Positions 36,301-43,878 of a stretch of DNA of 64,000 bases are shown here, one piece after another (position 1 is the stretch's first letter; each line of letters begins with the position of its first letter). The DNA lies in contig JAEZRM010000048.1 of assembly GCA_023412805.1 (NCBI GenBank), forward strand, positions 1-64,000. The letters run 5' to 3'. Under the pieces are notes generated by a model. That model worked only from the letters and a program-made list of their open reading frames with translations, was not told where the DNA came from and made no database searches. The translations under genes were made by a program, and so were the position numbers. The DNA comes from Pseudomonadota bacterium (lineage in GTDB: Bacteria; Pseudomonadota; Alphaproteobacteria; Rhizobiales; Hyphomicrobiaceae).

Positions 36301-37451
36301 TCTACTCTTGGAAGTATCTGCAGCACTGGCTTGCGGGCCTCGTGATGCAGGTCGTCAAGACCATCGGCCGTCCCGTCTTCACGACCGTCTATCTTCCGTC
36401 CTGGATGCGCCTTCTCGGCGCGCGGCTCGGCCGTCACACGGAAATGTCGACCGTATGGCGCATCGACCCCGACATGGTGACCGCAGGCGACGGCGTCTTC
36501 TTCGCCGATGGCTGCCTGATTGGAAGCTCGCGTTCGTATCTCGGCCGCTTCACTGTCGCGCGCAATGAGATCGGCCATGGATCTTTCATCGGCAACAGCG
36601 CCATCCTTCCTTCCGGATCCAGGGTCGGAAACAACTGCCTTCTCGGCGTTCTTTCTGCGCCGCCCAAGGCCGGATCGCGCATCCCCGACAACACCGATTG
36701 GCTCGGTTCACCGGGCTTCCGCTTGCCAAATCGCCAGAAGGTGGGTGGGTTCGACGCGCGCGTCACGTACACACCCTCGATCGGCCTCTACATTCAGAGG
36801 GCCCTGATCGACAGCTTGCGCGTGCTCATCCCAGGATACGTGCTTGGCGGCATCGGTATCGTTTCACTTCTCACGATCCTCGCCGTCTACGAGGCGTATG
36901 GGGCCAGCGGGGCCTACACGGCCATGCTGCTGCTGACCTGGTGCGCCGTTATCACGTGCCTCAGCACGGTGATCGGCATGAAGTGGCTCATCATGGGGCG
37001 CTTCCGCCCGGTGATCGTGCCGTTGTGGAGCCGGTACGTGTGGTGGAACGAAATGGTCAACGGGCTCTATGAGAGCCTGATGGCGCCGCTCGTCACGAAC
37101 TTCTTTGGAACGCCGGTGGCACCTGTTCTGCTGAGAACGCTCGGTTGCAAGGTCGGCAAGTACTGCTACATCGAATCCGCACTCTACTCCGAGTTCGACC
37201 TCATCGAGATCGGCGATCACGTCGCGCTGAACGCAGGTGCGATCGTGCAGAACCACCTCTTCGAGGATCGCGTGATGAAATCATCGACGCTTCGTATTGC
37301 CGACGGCAGCACAGTCGGCAACATGAGCGTCGTCCTCTACGACACGGTCATGGAGCAGAACGCGGTGCTCCGTCCCCTCTCGCTGCTCATGAAGGGCGAG
37401 AGAATGCCGGCGGGCCGTCAGTGGCAGGGAAGCCCGACCATCGAAGTGTGA
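33369..37451 (+). CDS. Pls-like poly(amino acid) synthetase: A-T-(TM2-C)x3
   Basis: 1360 residues. The adenylation domain (about 60-555) has A3 LFTSGTTGRPKG at 215-226, A5 NVYGPTE at 348-354, A7 YKAGD, A8 GRIDSQVKIRGFR and the A10 lysine at 546. The carrier domain has GGHS at 601-604 (pantetheine Ser604). Three repeats then each hold a pair of membrane segments (about 674-732, 898-960, 1148-1206) and a soluble hexapeptide-rich domain (about 735-890, 965-1140, 1210-1360). No standard condensation or thioesterase domain exists. This is the epsilon-poly-L-lysine synthetase (Pls, 1319 residues in Streptomyces albulus) layout, in which the tandem C domains join monomers to a homopolymer at the membrane. 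The start ATG has a weak Shine-Dalgarno. The monomer here is unproven. Confidence 0.88.
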   Translation: MNTVSKTRIELALAPSARSKTLATGNAAVAYAPLELYERSDALGRNTLDVSGAPAPVHSTPQCLHEIFEIQADLTPYAVALECGNRAYSYLDVDTEANKFARYLSSRSIGVGSFVGITLDRSEWPVIALLGILKSGAAYVPIEPSLPNDRIRYIAEAAGLAAIVCEAAYEARLREISGTELLTIGDYRAHSDAIAGHRLSQIETGVHPADISYVLFTSGTTGRPKGVVAEHRNVVHFVGAFNDVCDTTADDRVLQGFSLGFDGSVEEIWMAFSNGATLVCGEATTPRFGADLATFLDEKKITFLSTVPTLLSTLPRDIPSLRQLVVSGEACHIDLVNRWARPGRKMLNVYGPTEATVNTTAAILQPGVPVTIGRPLRGYEIHILDADLRPVPKGEKGELYIGGPGISRGYLGQAELTARSYIDWILPDDMGAPQRLYKAGDLVRWNDDGELEFFGRIDSQVKIRGFRVELSEIEAILLEQPEISAAVVTVHEENNLQHLAAYILRTDDREIDRTRVLTILRDRLPTYMVPTYLDVLETFPRLASGKVNRAELPAPKHLLVNEDAGAAASMTPLEARVAGVWVKQLGLGSVGPDQNFFSDLGGHSLVAAGLANALRAEFGTNVPVRDIYSYPTVRELAARLDEAAAVRAPADTVNAAAAALVAPKRPWYTPTLQFIYLLSVMPVLALPAVYVLPLAVDALQRRASVVELAMFVFGVAIATWASLIVVAVVAKWVIIGRYRPGHYPMWGSYYIRWWIVSRLQHLSHISAFDGTPLAPLIWRLMGAKVGKRCILNASLIYAWDCVRLGDDVSIGTDTQLPGFRIERGEMIIGTINIGDRCFVGCHSVLGLNVRMGEDSKLDDQSLLPDGTEMPSRAAYRGSPAAPAEVLVPAGAPVKFGFLRLATFALLQMVLGPATVLLTLAPLAIGAWLAATLVISTNASVWGPAFVALVPATFLAFAIWAAVCKRIVHPRPRIGVFQIYSWKYLQHWLAGLVMQVVKTIGRPVFTTVYLPSWMRLLGARLGRHTEMSTVWRIDPDMVTAGDGVFFADGCLIGSSRSYLGRFTVARNEIGHGSFIGNSAILPSGSRVGNNCLLGVLSAPPKAGSRIPDNTDWLGSPGFRLPNRQKVGGFDARVTYTPSIGLYIQRALIDSLRVLIPGYVLGGIGIVSLLTILAVYEAYGASGAYTAMLLLTWCAVITCLSTVIGMKWLIMGRFRPVIVPLWSRYVWWNEMVNGLYESLMAPLVTNFFGTPVAPVLLRTLGCKVGKYCYIESALYSEFDLIEIGDHVALNAGAIVQNHLFEDRVMKSSTLRIADGSTVGNMSVVLYDTVMEQNAVLRPLSLLMKGERMPAGRQWQGSPTIEV

Positions 37452-37528
37452 GGAGGGCTGCGGCCTTCCTCTCCATCTCAGGCGCCACTTCACTTTCCCG
37501 GGCCAGCGCCCCTATAGTCCCACATCCG

Positions 37529-37558
37529 GCCGCGCGCTCCTGAACGGGCGCGCGCGGC
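37529..37558 (+). terminator. GC hairpin after the Pls-like gene
   Basis: GCCGCGCGC (37529-37537) pairs perfectly with GCGCGCGGC (37550-37558). There is no T-tract. It may end or reduce transcription from the Pls-like gene into the FAD oxidoreductase gene, 135 bases downstream. Confidence 0.45.
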
Positions 37559-37586
37559 GCATGAGCGCGCGCCGAGCTTGTGGTCC

Positions 37587-38963
37587 ATGATGGGAAATTC
37601 ATCGGAAAAGATCGTCATATGCGGCGCCGGATTGGCGGGCATATCCGCGGCCTACTACCTGGTCATGGAGCACGGCCAGCAGAATGTGGTCCTCCTCGAG
37701 CAAGGCAATCCCCTCTCGCTGACCTCGGACAAATCGACGGAAGCCTACCGCAATTGGTGGCCCGGCCCCGACCGGGCGATGACCACATTCATGAACCGCA
37801 GCATCGATCTGATGGAGGACATCGCGCGCGCGACGGACAACCGCATCAACATGAACCGTCGCGGCTACCTCTTCGCAACAGCCGACAAAAGCAAAATACC
37901 ATTCCTCCAATCGGCGGCAGCTCTTGCCGAGGCTCGTGGTGGCGGTCCGGTGCGGCTCCATGAGAAAGCATCGAGCGCCTATACGCCCTCCCCCGAGCAC
38001 GGCTTCGCCGTTCCGCTGACGGGCGCCGATGTCATCACCGACAACAGGCTCATCCGGCGGGAGTTCCCCTTTCTTGCGCCCGAGACGGTCGCGGTCGTGC
38101 ACGCGCGGCGCGCCGGCTGGCTGAGTGCCCAGCAACTCGGCATGGTCATGCTCGAAGCTATCCGGGAGCGCGGCGTTAAGCTGCTGCGCGGCCGGCTTGT
38201 CGGCGTCGATACGGCCGGCGGACGCGCTCGCTCCGTTCAAGTCGAACAACATGGCGAGCGACTTTCCGTGGAGGCAAGCCACCTCGTGCTCGCAGCGGGC
38301 CCCATGCTGAAGGAGGCGGCTCGCTTGATAGGTGTCGATCTCCCGATCAGCGCCGAACGCCACTTCAAGGTCAGTTTTCCCGACCCGCTCGGCGCCATGC
38401 GGCCGGCCCCCATGTTGATCTGGCTCGATGAGCAGCGTCTGCCATGGAGTGATGATGAGCGTGCCGCGCTCGCCGATGACGACGAAACGCGCTGGCTGAC
38501 GGGAACATTTCCCTGGGGCGTACACGGGCGGCCGGAGGGCAGCGGCACGCATTCGTCTTTCGTCGTACTCTTCAACTACGATCATGCCTCCGGAGACCCG
38601 GTTTTCCCCTTACCCGAGCCGTCGCACTACGCCGAGATCGCACTGCGCGGCATGGCCACCATGGTGCCGGGACTAAAGGCCTACTTCGAGAGGGCCGTCC
38701 GGCCCTTCGTAGATGGCGGCTACTACATCAGGACACGCGAGAACCGGCCGCTTATAGGGCCTCTGCCGGTGGATGGCGCTTATGTAACGGGTGCCTTTTC
38801 GGGCTTCGGCGTGATGGCCGCGTGCGCCGGCGGCGAGCTTATCGCACGACACGTCACACAAACCGCACTGCCCGACTATGCGCCGGCCTTTACCCTCACG
38901 CGCTACGAGGATGCGGATTACAGCGCGTTGCTGGATAAGTGGGGCGACGACGGCCAGCTTTGA
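37587..38963 (+). CDS. FAD-dependent amine/amino-acid oxidoreductase (DAO family)
   Basis: About 458 residues. The N-terminal dinucleotide fold IVICGAGLAGISAAYYL binds FAD, and the C-terminal FAD contact reads TRENRPLIGPLPVDGAYV then GAFSGFGVMAA. The STEAYRNWW segment near residue 50 is typical of glycine/sarcosine/D-amino-acid oxidase-like (DadA/SoxB-type) enzymes. These oxidise primary or secondary amines of amino acids to imines. No membrane segment is seen. Start ATG 37587 or 37590. It lies between the Pls-like gene and the amino-acid ABC transporter genes, so its substrate may be what that transporter imports. Confidence 0.85.
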   Translation: MMGNSSEKIVICGAGLAGISAAYYLVMEHGQQNVVLLEQGNPLSLTSDKSTEAYRNWWPGPDRAMTTFMNRSIDLMEDIARATDNRINMNRRGYLFATADKSKIPFLQSAAALAEARGGGPVRLHEKASSAYTPSPEHGFAVPLTGADVITDNRLIRREFPFLAPETVAVVHARRAGWLSAQQLGMVMLEAIRERGVKLLRGRLVGVDTAGGRARSVQVEQHGERLSVEASHLVLAAGPMLKEAARLIGVDLPISAERHFKVSFPDPLGAMRPAPMLIWLDEQRLPWSDDERAALADDDETRWLTGTFPWGVHGRPEGSGTHSSFVVLFNYDHASGDPVFPLPEPSHYAEIALRGMATMVPGLKAYFERAVRPFVDGGYYIRTRENRPLIGPLPVDGAYVTGAFSGFGVMAACAGGELIARHVTQTALPDYAPAFTLTRYEDADYSALLDKWGDDGQL

Positions 38964-39010
38964 CAAGCGGCCCTACGACCCTTGCCGATGCACCGAGAGC
39001 GCCTTCACGC

Positions 39011-39039
39011 TTGACGCCGCACGAGAGGCCTGCTGTAGA
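39011..39039 (+). promoter_or_regulatory. Candidate promoter of the liv-type operon
   Basis: TTGACG (39011-39016) and TGTAGA (39034-39039) are 17 bases apart in the 211-base gap upstream of the ABC transporter genes. The -35 is good and the -10 mediocre. No gene is seen in the gap. Confidence 0.35.
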
Positions 39040-39174
39040 AGCAGAGCGCTATGAATTTTTGTGGGTGCCGTTCGCGCCCACACTTGGAGGTCGCCTAGTG
39101 CTCGCATCAATCCTCGTGCCGCAGCGTCCGACATATCGCCGTTCCGCAATCTCGTATGTCGGCAACGCCCCGTG

Positions 39175-39960
39175 ATGGATCAAGCCACCGCAATCGAGAC
39201 GCAAAGCCTGATCAAAGATTTCAAGGGCTTTCGCGCTGTAGACAACGTTAACCTCAAGGTCCGGCGGGGGAGCATCCATGCCCTGATCGGTCCGAATGGG
39301 GCGGGCAAGACGACCTGCTTCAATCTCATCACCAAGTTCCTGCAGCCGACCTCGGGCCGTATTTTCCTCAACGGTCAGGATATCACCCGCCTGGCGCCTG
39401 CCAGCGTGGCGCGGCTGGGCCTCGTTCGATCGTTCCAGATATCCGCCACCTTTCCGCACCTGACGCTCCTCGAAAACGTACGCATTGCGTTGCAGCGCCA
39501 GCTCGGCACATCGTTCCATTTCTGGCGCTCCGAGACGACGCTCGATCAGCTCAACGATCGCGCCATGGAAATCCTGCAGGACGTCGGCCTCGCGGGGTCG
39601 GAGTCCTTGGTCGCGGCTGAGCTCCCCTATGGACGCAAGCGCGTGCTGGAAATCGCGACGACCCTGGCGCTAGGGCCAGAGGTCATGTTGCTGGACGAGC
39701 CGATGGCCGGCATGGGACGCGAGGATATCGGGCGCATCTCGCAGCTGATCCGCAAGGTCGCGAAATCACGCACCGTTCTCATGGTCGAGCATAATCTCTC
39801 GGTGGTTGCGGATCTCTCCGACGCGATCACCGTTCTCGCGCGCGGCCGCGTCATCGCCGAAGGGCCCTACGCAACCGTGTCGCAGAACCCTCAGGTAATC
39901 GAGGCCTACATGGGAACGACCGACGCAGATTCGCCGGCACTTCGAGGTGCCCATGGCTGA
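39175..39960 (+). CDS. Branched-chain amino-acid type ABC transporter ATP-binding protein (LivG-like)
   Basis: 261 residues. Walker A GPNGAGKTT, Q-loop at SFQISATFPHLT, a Walker B region VMLLDEPMAG and switch His in MVEHNLSVV. The ABC signature is atypical: the expected LSGGQ position reads LPYGRKRVLEIA, which matches the LivG subgroup, where SYGxQR/PYGxxR is normal. With the LivF-like subunit it drives import through the two permeases encoded downstream. Start ATG 39175. It overlaps the next gene by 8 bases. Confidence 0.93.
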   Translation: MDQATAIETQSLIKDFKGFRAVDNVNLKVRRGSIHALIGPNGAGKTTCFNLITKFLQPTSGRIFLNGQDITRLAPASVARLGLVRSFQISATFPHLTLLENVRIALQRQLGTSFHFWRSETTLDQLNDRAMEILQDVGLAGSESLVAAELPYGRKRVLEIATTLALGPEVMLLDEPMAGMGREDIGRISQLIRKVAKSRTVLMVEHNLSVVADLSDAITVLARGRVIAEGPYATVSQNPQVIEAYMGTTDADSPALRGAHG

Positions 39961-40663
39961 GACCGGTCCGCTGCTCGACGTCCGCGATCTTCATGCCTGG
40001 TACGGTGAGAGCCACGTCCTGCACGGCATGACATTCTCCGTCCGCAAGGGCGAGGTGGTGACGCTGCTCGGCCGCAACGGCGTCGGCAAGACCACGACGA
40101 TGCGCGCCGTAATGGGCATCGTCCAGAAGCGCACCGGATCGGTGCGCTATGGCGGAACCGAAATGATCGACCTTCCATCGAATGCCATTGCACGCCTCGG
40201 CATCGGCTATTGCCCCGAGGAGCGGGGCATCTTCTCCAGCCTGAATGTCACGGAGAATCTCCTGCTGCCGCCTGCCGTCAAATCTGGCGGTATGTCGCTC
40301 GATGAGGTGCACAAGCTTTTTCCGCAGCTCAAGGAGCGCGCGCGCAGCCAGGGCACAAAGCTCTCAGGCGGCGAGCAGCAGATGCTGGCCATCGCGCGCA
40401 TCCTGCGCACGGGCGCGGAGCTGCTGCTTCTGGACGAGCCGACCGAAGGACTGGCTCCGGTCATCGTTCAGCAGATCGGCGCCGTCATTCGCGATCTGAA
40501 GCAGCGCGGTCTCACCGTGCTCCTCGTGGAGCAGAACCTTCACTTCGCGGCAACCGTCGCGGATCGCCACTATGTGGTCGAGCACGGCACCGTCGTCGAC
40601 GAATTCGAAAACAGGGATCTTGCGGCCAACCGCGAGCGTCTTGAAGCGCATCTTGGTGTGTGA
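39953..40663 (+). CDS. Branched-chain amino-acid type ABC transporter ATP-binding protein (LivF-like)
   Basis: 236 residues. Walker A GRNGVGKTT, Q-loop YCPEERGIFSSL, signature LSGGEQQML, Walker B LLLLDEPTEGLAP and switch LLVEQN are complete and of the LivF subtype (EERGIF, LAPVIV). It is the second ATPase of the importer. Its ATG lies inside the end of the livG-like gene, with GAGG upstream, indicating coupled translation. The binding-protein gene follows 24 bases on. Confidence 0.94.
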   Translation: MAETGPLLDVRDLHAWYGESHVLHGMTFSVRKGEVVTLLGRNGVGKTTTMRAVMGIVQKRTGSVRYGGTEMIDLPSNAIARLGIGYCPEERGIFSSLNVTENLLLPPAVKSGGMSLDEVHKLFPQLKERARSQGTKLSGGEQQMLAIARILRTGAELLLLDEPTEGLAPVIVQQIGAVIRDLKQRGLTVLLVEQNLHFAATVADRHYVVEHGTVVDEFENRDLAANRERLEAHLGV

Positions 40664-40687
40664 ATAAACGAAAGAATGGAGAGAAGC

Positions 40688-41899
40688 ATGCGTTGGAAGG
40701 CTTTGGCAGTCTCGGCAGTGACGGCGTTCGCCGCGCCGGCCGCAATGGCGCAGATCAGTGACGGCGTCATCAAGATCGGCGTCATGAACGACCAGTCCGG
40801 CCTCTATGCGGACCTCTCGGGCCAAGGCTCGGTGTGGGCGGCGCGCAAGGCGGTCGAGGACTACTGCAAGACCGCGAAGTGCGAAAAGATCGAGATTGTC
40901 TTCGCCGATCACCAGAACAAGCCGGACGTGGGCTCGACCACGGTCCGCCAGTGGTTCGACGTCGACAAGGTCGATGCCGTGGTCGACGTTCCGACCTCGT
41001 CGGTCGCGCTTGCAGTGCACAACATCACCAAAGAAAAGAACAAGGTCATGCTCAATTCCGGCGCTGCGTCGTCGGATCTGACAGGCAAGGCCTGCTCGCC
41101 GAACACAGTCCATTGGACGTATGATACGTGGGCCCTCGCCAATGGCACGGGCAACGCGATCGTCAAGACCGGCGGCGACACGTGGTTCTTCCTGACGGCC
41201 GACTATGCGTTCGGTCATGCACTCGAGCGCGATACCGCAGCAGTGGTCGAGAAGAGCGGCGGCAAGGTCGTCGGTAAGGTCCGCCATCCCTTCCCGGGCC
41301 AGGACTTCTCCTCGTTCCTGCTTCAGGCACAGCAGTCCAAGGCCAAGATCATCGGCCTCGCCAATGCGGGCGGCGATACGACCAACTCCATCAAGCAGGC
41401 CGCCGAATTCGGCATCGTGCAGGCCGGACAAAAGCTTGCTGGTCTTCTCGTCTTCATCACCGACGTGCACGCGCTCAGCCTGCAGACGGCTCAGGGCCTG
41501 ATCCTCACGGAAGCCTGGTACTGGGATCAGACGGATGCCAACCGCGCTTTCGCGGCCGAGTTCGAGAAAGCCAACAAGGGCAACAAGCCGACGATGGTGC
41601 AGGCCGGCGTGTACTCCGCCGTCTTCCACTATCTCAAGGCCGTGCATGAGCTGAAGTCCGATGCCGATGGCGCCGCCGTCGTTGCGAAGATGAAGTCGAT
41701 GCCGACGGACGACGCGCTCTTCGGCAAGGGCGAGATCCGCGCCGACGGGCGCAAGATCCATCCCATGTATCTCTTCGAGGTGAAGTCGCCGAAGGAGAGC
41801 AAGGGCGCTTGGGACTACTACACGCTCCGCGCAACGATCCCCGCCGATCAGGCCTTCCGCCCGATCGATCAGGGTGATTGCCCGCTCGTGAAGAAGTAA
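40688..41899 (+). CDS. Periplasmic substrate-binding protein of the liv-type ABC transporter
   Basis: 403 residues with a signal peptide (cut after AAMAQ, about residue 21). The start of the mature protein, DGVIKIGVMNDQSGLYADLSG, is the type I periplasmic binding fold of the LivJ/UrtA/HmgB group (cluster Peripla_BP_6). The ligand is not clear; many Hyphomicrobiales members bind aromatic acids, amides or amino acids other than Leu/Ile/Val. Start ATG 40688 has GGAGAG 7 bases upstream and is preferred to 40676. A strong hairpin after its stop probably makes its message more abundant than that of the permeases. Confidence 0.9.
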   Translation: MRWKALAVSAVTAFAAPAAMAQISDGVIKIGVMNDQSGLYADLSGQGSVWAARKAVEDYCKTAKCEKIEIVFADHQNKPDVGSTTVRQWFDVDKVDAVVDVPTSSVALAVHNITKEKNKVMLNSGAASSDLTGKACSPNTVHWTYDTWALANGTGNAIVKTGGDTWFFLTADYAFGHALERDTAAVVEKSGGKVVGKVRHPFPGQDFSSFLLQAQQSKAKIIGLANAGGDTTNSIKQAAEFGIVQAGQKLAGLLVFITDVHALSLQTAQGLILTEAWYWDQTDANRAFAAEFEKANKGNKPTMVQAGVYSAVFHYLKAVHELKSDADGAAVVAKMKSMPTDDALFGKGEIRADGRKIHPMYLFEVKSPKESKGAWDYYTLRATIPADQAFRPIDQGDCPLVKK

Positions 41900-41910
41900 A
41901 GGCTATCGGG

Positions 41911-41936
41911 CGAGGCGGCACGTGGGTGCCGCCTCG
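41911..41936 (+). terminator. Intra-operon attenuator after the binding-protein gene
   Basis: A perfect 11-bp stem CGAGGCGGCAC/GTGCCGCCTCG with a GTGG loop, followed by TTTGTCTC. It lies 11 bases after the binding-protein stop and 25 bases before the first permease start, the usual place for a leaky terminator that raises the binding-protein to permease ratio. Confidence 0.75.
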
Positions 41937-41960
41937 TTTGTCTCGGGGCGGGAAGGGCGC

Positions 41961-42854
41961 ATGTTCGACTTTATTTTCCAGTTCCTCGGAGTGTCGTCCC
42001 AGGCGCTGTTCGGCCAGCTTCTGATCGGCCTCATCAACGGGGCCTTCTACGCACTGCTGAGCCTCGGGCTTGCCGTTATCTTCGGTATGCTCAACGTCAT
42101 CAATTTCACGCACGGCGCCCAGTACATGATGGGCGCGTTCGGCGCGTGGATGCTGTTGCACTACCTCGGCATCCCCTACTGGGGCGCCCTTATCCTCGTT
42201 CCGATCATCATCGGCGCATTCGGCATTCTGCTCGAGCGCCTGATGCTCTCGCGACTATATCACCTCGATCATCTCTACGGCCTGCTGCTGACGTTCGGAC
42301 TGGCCCTCATTCTCGAAGGCCTCTTCCGCAAGCAGTACGGCTCGTCCGGCCTGCCCTACAACAACCCGCTGCCCGGCGGCATCCATCTCGGCTTCATGTT
42401 CCTGCCCTGGTACCGGGCCTGGGTCATCCTTATCTCCGTCGTCGTATGCCTCGCGACGTGGTTCATGATCGAGAAGACGAAGCTCGGCAGCTATCTGCGC
42501 GCGGCGACCGAGAACCCGACGCTCGTGCGCGCCTTCGGCATCAACGTGCCGCGCATGATGACGCTCACCTATGGTTTCGGCGTCGGGCTCGCTGCACTCG
42601 CCGGCGTTCTCGCTGCGCCGATCTACTCGGTGAACCCGATCATGGGCTCGAACCTCATCATCGTCGTCTTTGCCGTGGTGGTGATCGGCGGCATGGGTTC
42701 GATCATGGGGTCCATACTCACGGGTTTCGGCCTCGGCGTGATCGAGGGCCTCACGAAGGTCTTCTATCCGGAAGCTTCCAACACCGTGATCTTCATCATC
42801 ATGGCCATTGTGCTGTTGATCAGGCCAGCAGGCCTTTTCGGTACGCCTCGCTGA
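41961..42854 (+). CDS. Branched-chain amino-acid type ABC permease (LivH-like)
   Basis: 297 residues, almost entirely hydrophobic with about eight membrane segments. The opening LINGAFYALLSLGLAVIFGM and the INFTHGAQYMMGAF segment are diagnostic of LivH-type permeases, as is the EAA-like loop before GLAALAGVLAAPIY. It forms the transmembrane channel with the LivM-like subunit encoded 10 bases downstream. Start ATG 41961 has GGGAAGG upstream. Confidence 0.93.
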   Translation: MFDFIFQFLGVSSQALFGQLLIGLINGAFYALLSLGLAVIFGMLNVINFTHGAQYMMGAFGAWMLLHYLGIPYWGALILVPIIIGAFGILLERLMLSRLYHLDHLYGLLLTFGLALILEGLFRKQYGSSGLPYNNPLPGGIHLGFMFLPWYRAWVILISVVVCLATWFMIEKTKLGSYLRAATENPTLVRAFGINVPRMMTLTYGFGVGLAALAGVLAAPIYSVNPIMGSNLIIVVFAVVVIGGMGSIMGSILTGFGLGVIEGLTKVFYPEASNTVIFIIMAIVLLIRPAGLFGTPR

Positions 42855-42864
42855 GATTGCGCAC

Positions 42865-43806
42865 ATGAAAAACTACGACATGCCAATCTTCGCGGCGCTG
42901 ATCCTCCTGCTGATCCTGGCACCGATGGCAATCTATCCCGTCTTCCTGATGAAGGTGCTGTGCTTCGCGCTCTTCGCGCTCGCCTTCAACCTGCTCATCG
43001 GCTACGTCGGCTTACTGTCCTTCGGGCACGCCATGTTCTTCGGCTTCTCGGCCTATATCTCGGCCTACACGGTCAAGGCATGGGGCTGGCCGACGGAAGT
43101 AGGCATTATCGCGGGAACAGCCGTTGCAGCGCTTCTCGGCCTCGTCGCCGGCGCGCTCGCCATCCGCCGCCAGGGCATCTATTTCGCCATGGTCACGCTG
43201 GCGCTCGCGCAGATGGTCTTCTTCTTCTGCCTCCAGGCCCCGTTCACCGGCGGCGAGGATGGCATTCAGGCCGTGCCGCGCAGGCCGTTGCTCGGCTTCA
43301 TCGATATCTCGAGCGACCTGAACTTCTACTACGTCGTGCTCGCGATCTTCGCGGCCGGCTTCCTGATCATCTACCGCACCATCCATTCGCCGTTCGGGCA
43401 GGTGCTCAAGGCCATTCGCGAGAATGAAGCGCGCGCCATTTCGCTCGGCTATCACGTCGATCAATACAAGCTGCTCGCGTTCGTTCTCTCGGCCACGCTG
43501 ACCGGCCTTGCCGGCTCGACGAAAGCCATCGTGTTCCAGCTCGCCTCGCTCACGGACGTCGCATGGCAGATGTCGGGTGAGGCCGTACTGATGACGCTCG
43601 TTGGGGGCATGGGAACGGTGTTCGGCCCCATCGTCGGCGCCGCCATCATCATCACCATGCAGAACTATCTCGCCGGCTTTGGCGAGTGGGTGCTCGTCAT
43701 TCAGGGCGTCATCTTCGTCATCACGGTGCTGCTCTTCCGGCGCGGTGTCGTCGGCGAGATCGCACTCGCGACGCGGCTGACGCGGCGGAGCGAACCCAAA
43801 GCCTGA
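42865..43806 (+). CDS. Branched-chain amino-acid type ABC permease (LivM-like)
   Basis: 313 residues with about eight to ten membrane segments. Family marks are LLIGYVGLLSFGHAMFFGF near residue 50, the cytoplasmic loop with RENEARAISLGYH, and GMGTVFGPIVGA near the C-terminus. It is the last gene of the transporter operon (ATPase-ATPase-binding protein-permease-permease). It ends convergently with the aldehyde dehydrogenase gene, 72 bases apart, with no clear terminator between. Confidence 0.93.
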   Translation: MKNYDMPIFAALILLLILAPMAIYPVFLMKVLCFALFALAFNLLIGYVGLLSFGHAMFFGFSAYISAYTVKAWGWPTEVGIIAGTAVAALLGLVAGALAIRRQGIYFAMVTLALAQMVFFFCLQAPFTGGEDGIQAVPRRPLLGFIDISSDLNFYYVVLAIFAAGFLIIYRTIHSPFGQVLKAIRENEARAISLGYHVDQYKLLAFVLSATLTGLAGSTKAIVFQLASLTDVAWQMSGEAVLMTLVGGMGTVFGPIVGAAIIITMQNYLAGFGEWVLVIQGVIFVITVLLFRRGVVGEIALATRLTRRSEPKA

Positions 43807-43878
43807 GTACACTCCGATCAAATAGAAAGCGCCGGCCAGTGACTTCGGTCCGTGGCCTGCGCGCTTTTCGCTTGGTCC

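Noticed and set aside
33369..37451. Ordinary NRPS module or siderophore synthetase
   Set aside because: There is no standard condensation (HHxxxDG) or thioesterase domain; the six membrane segments and three tandem hexapeptide-rich domains fit the Pls type instead.
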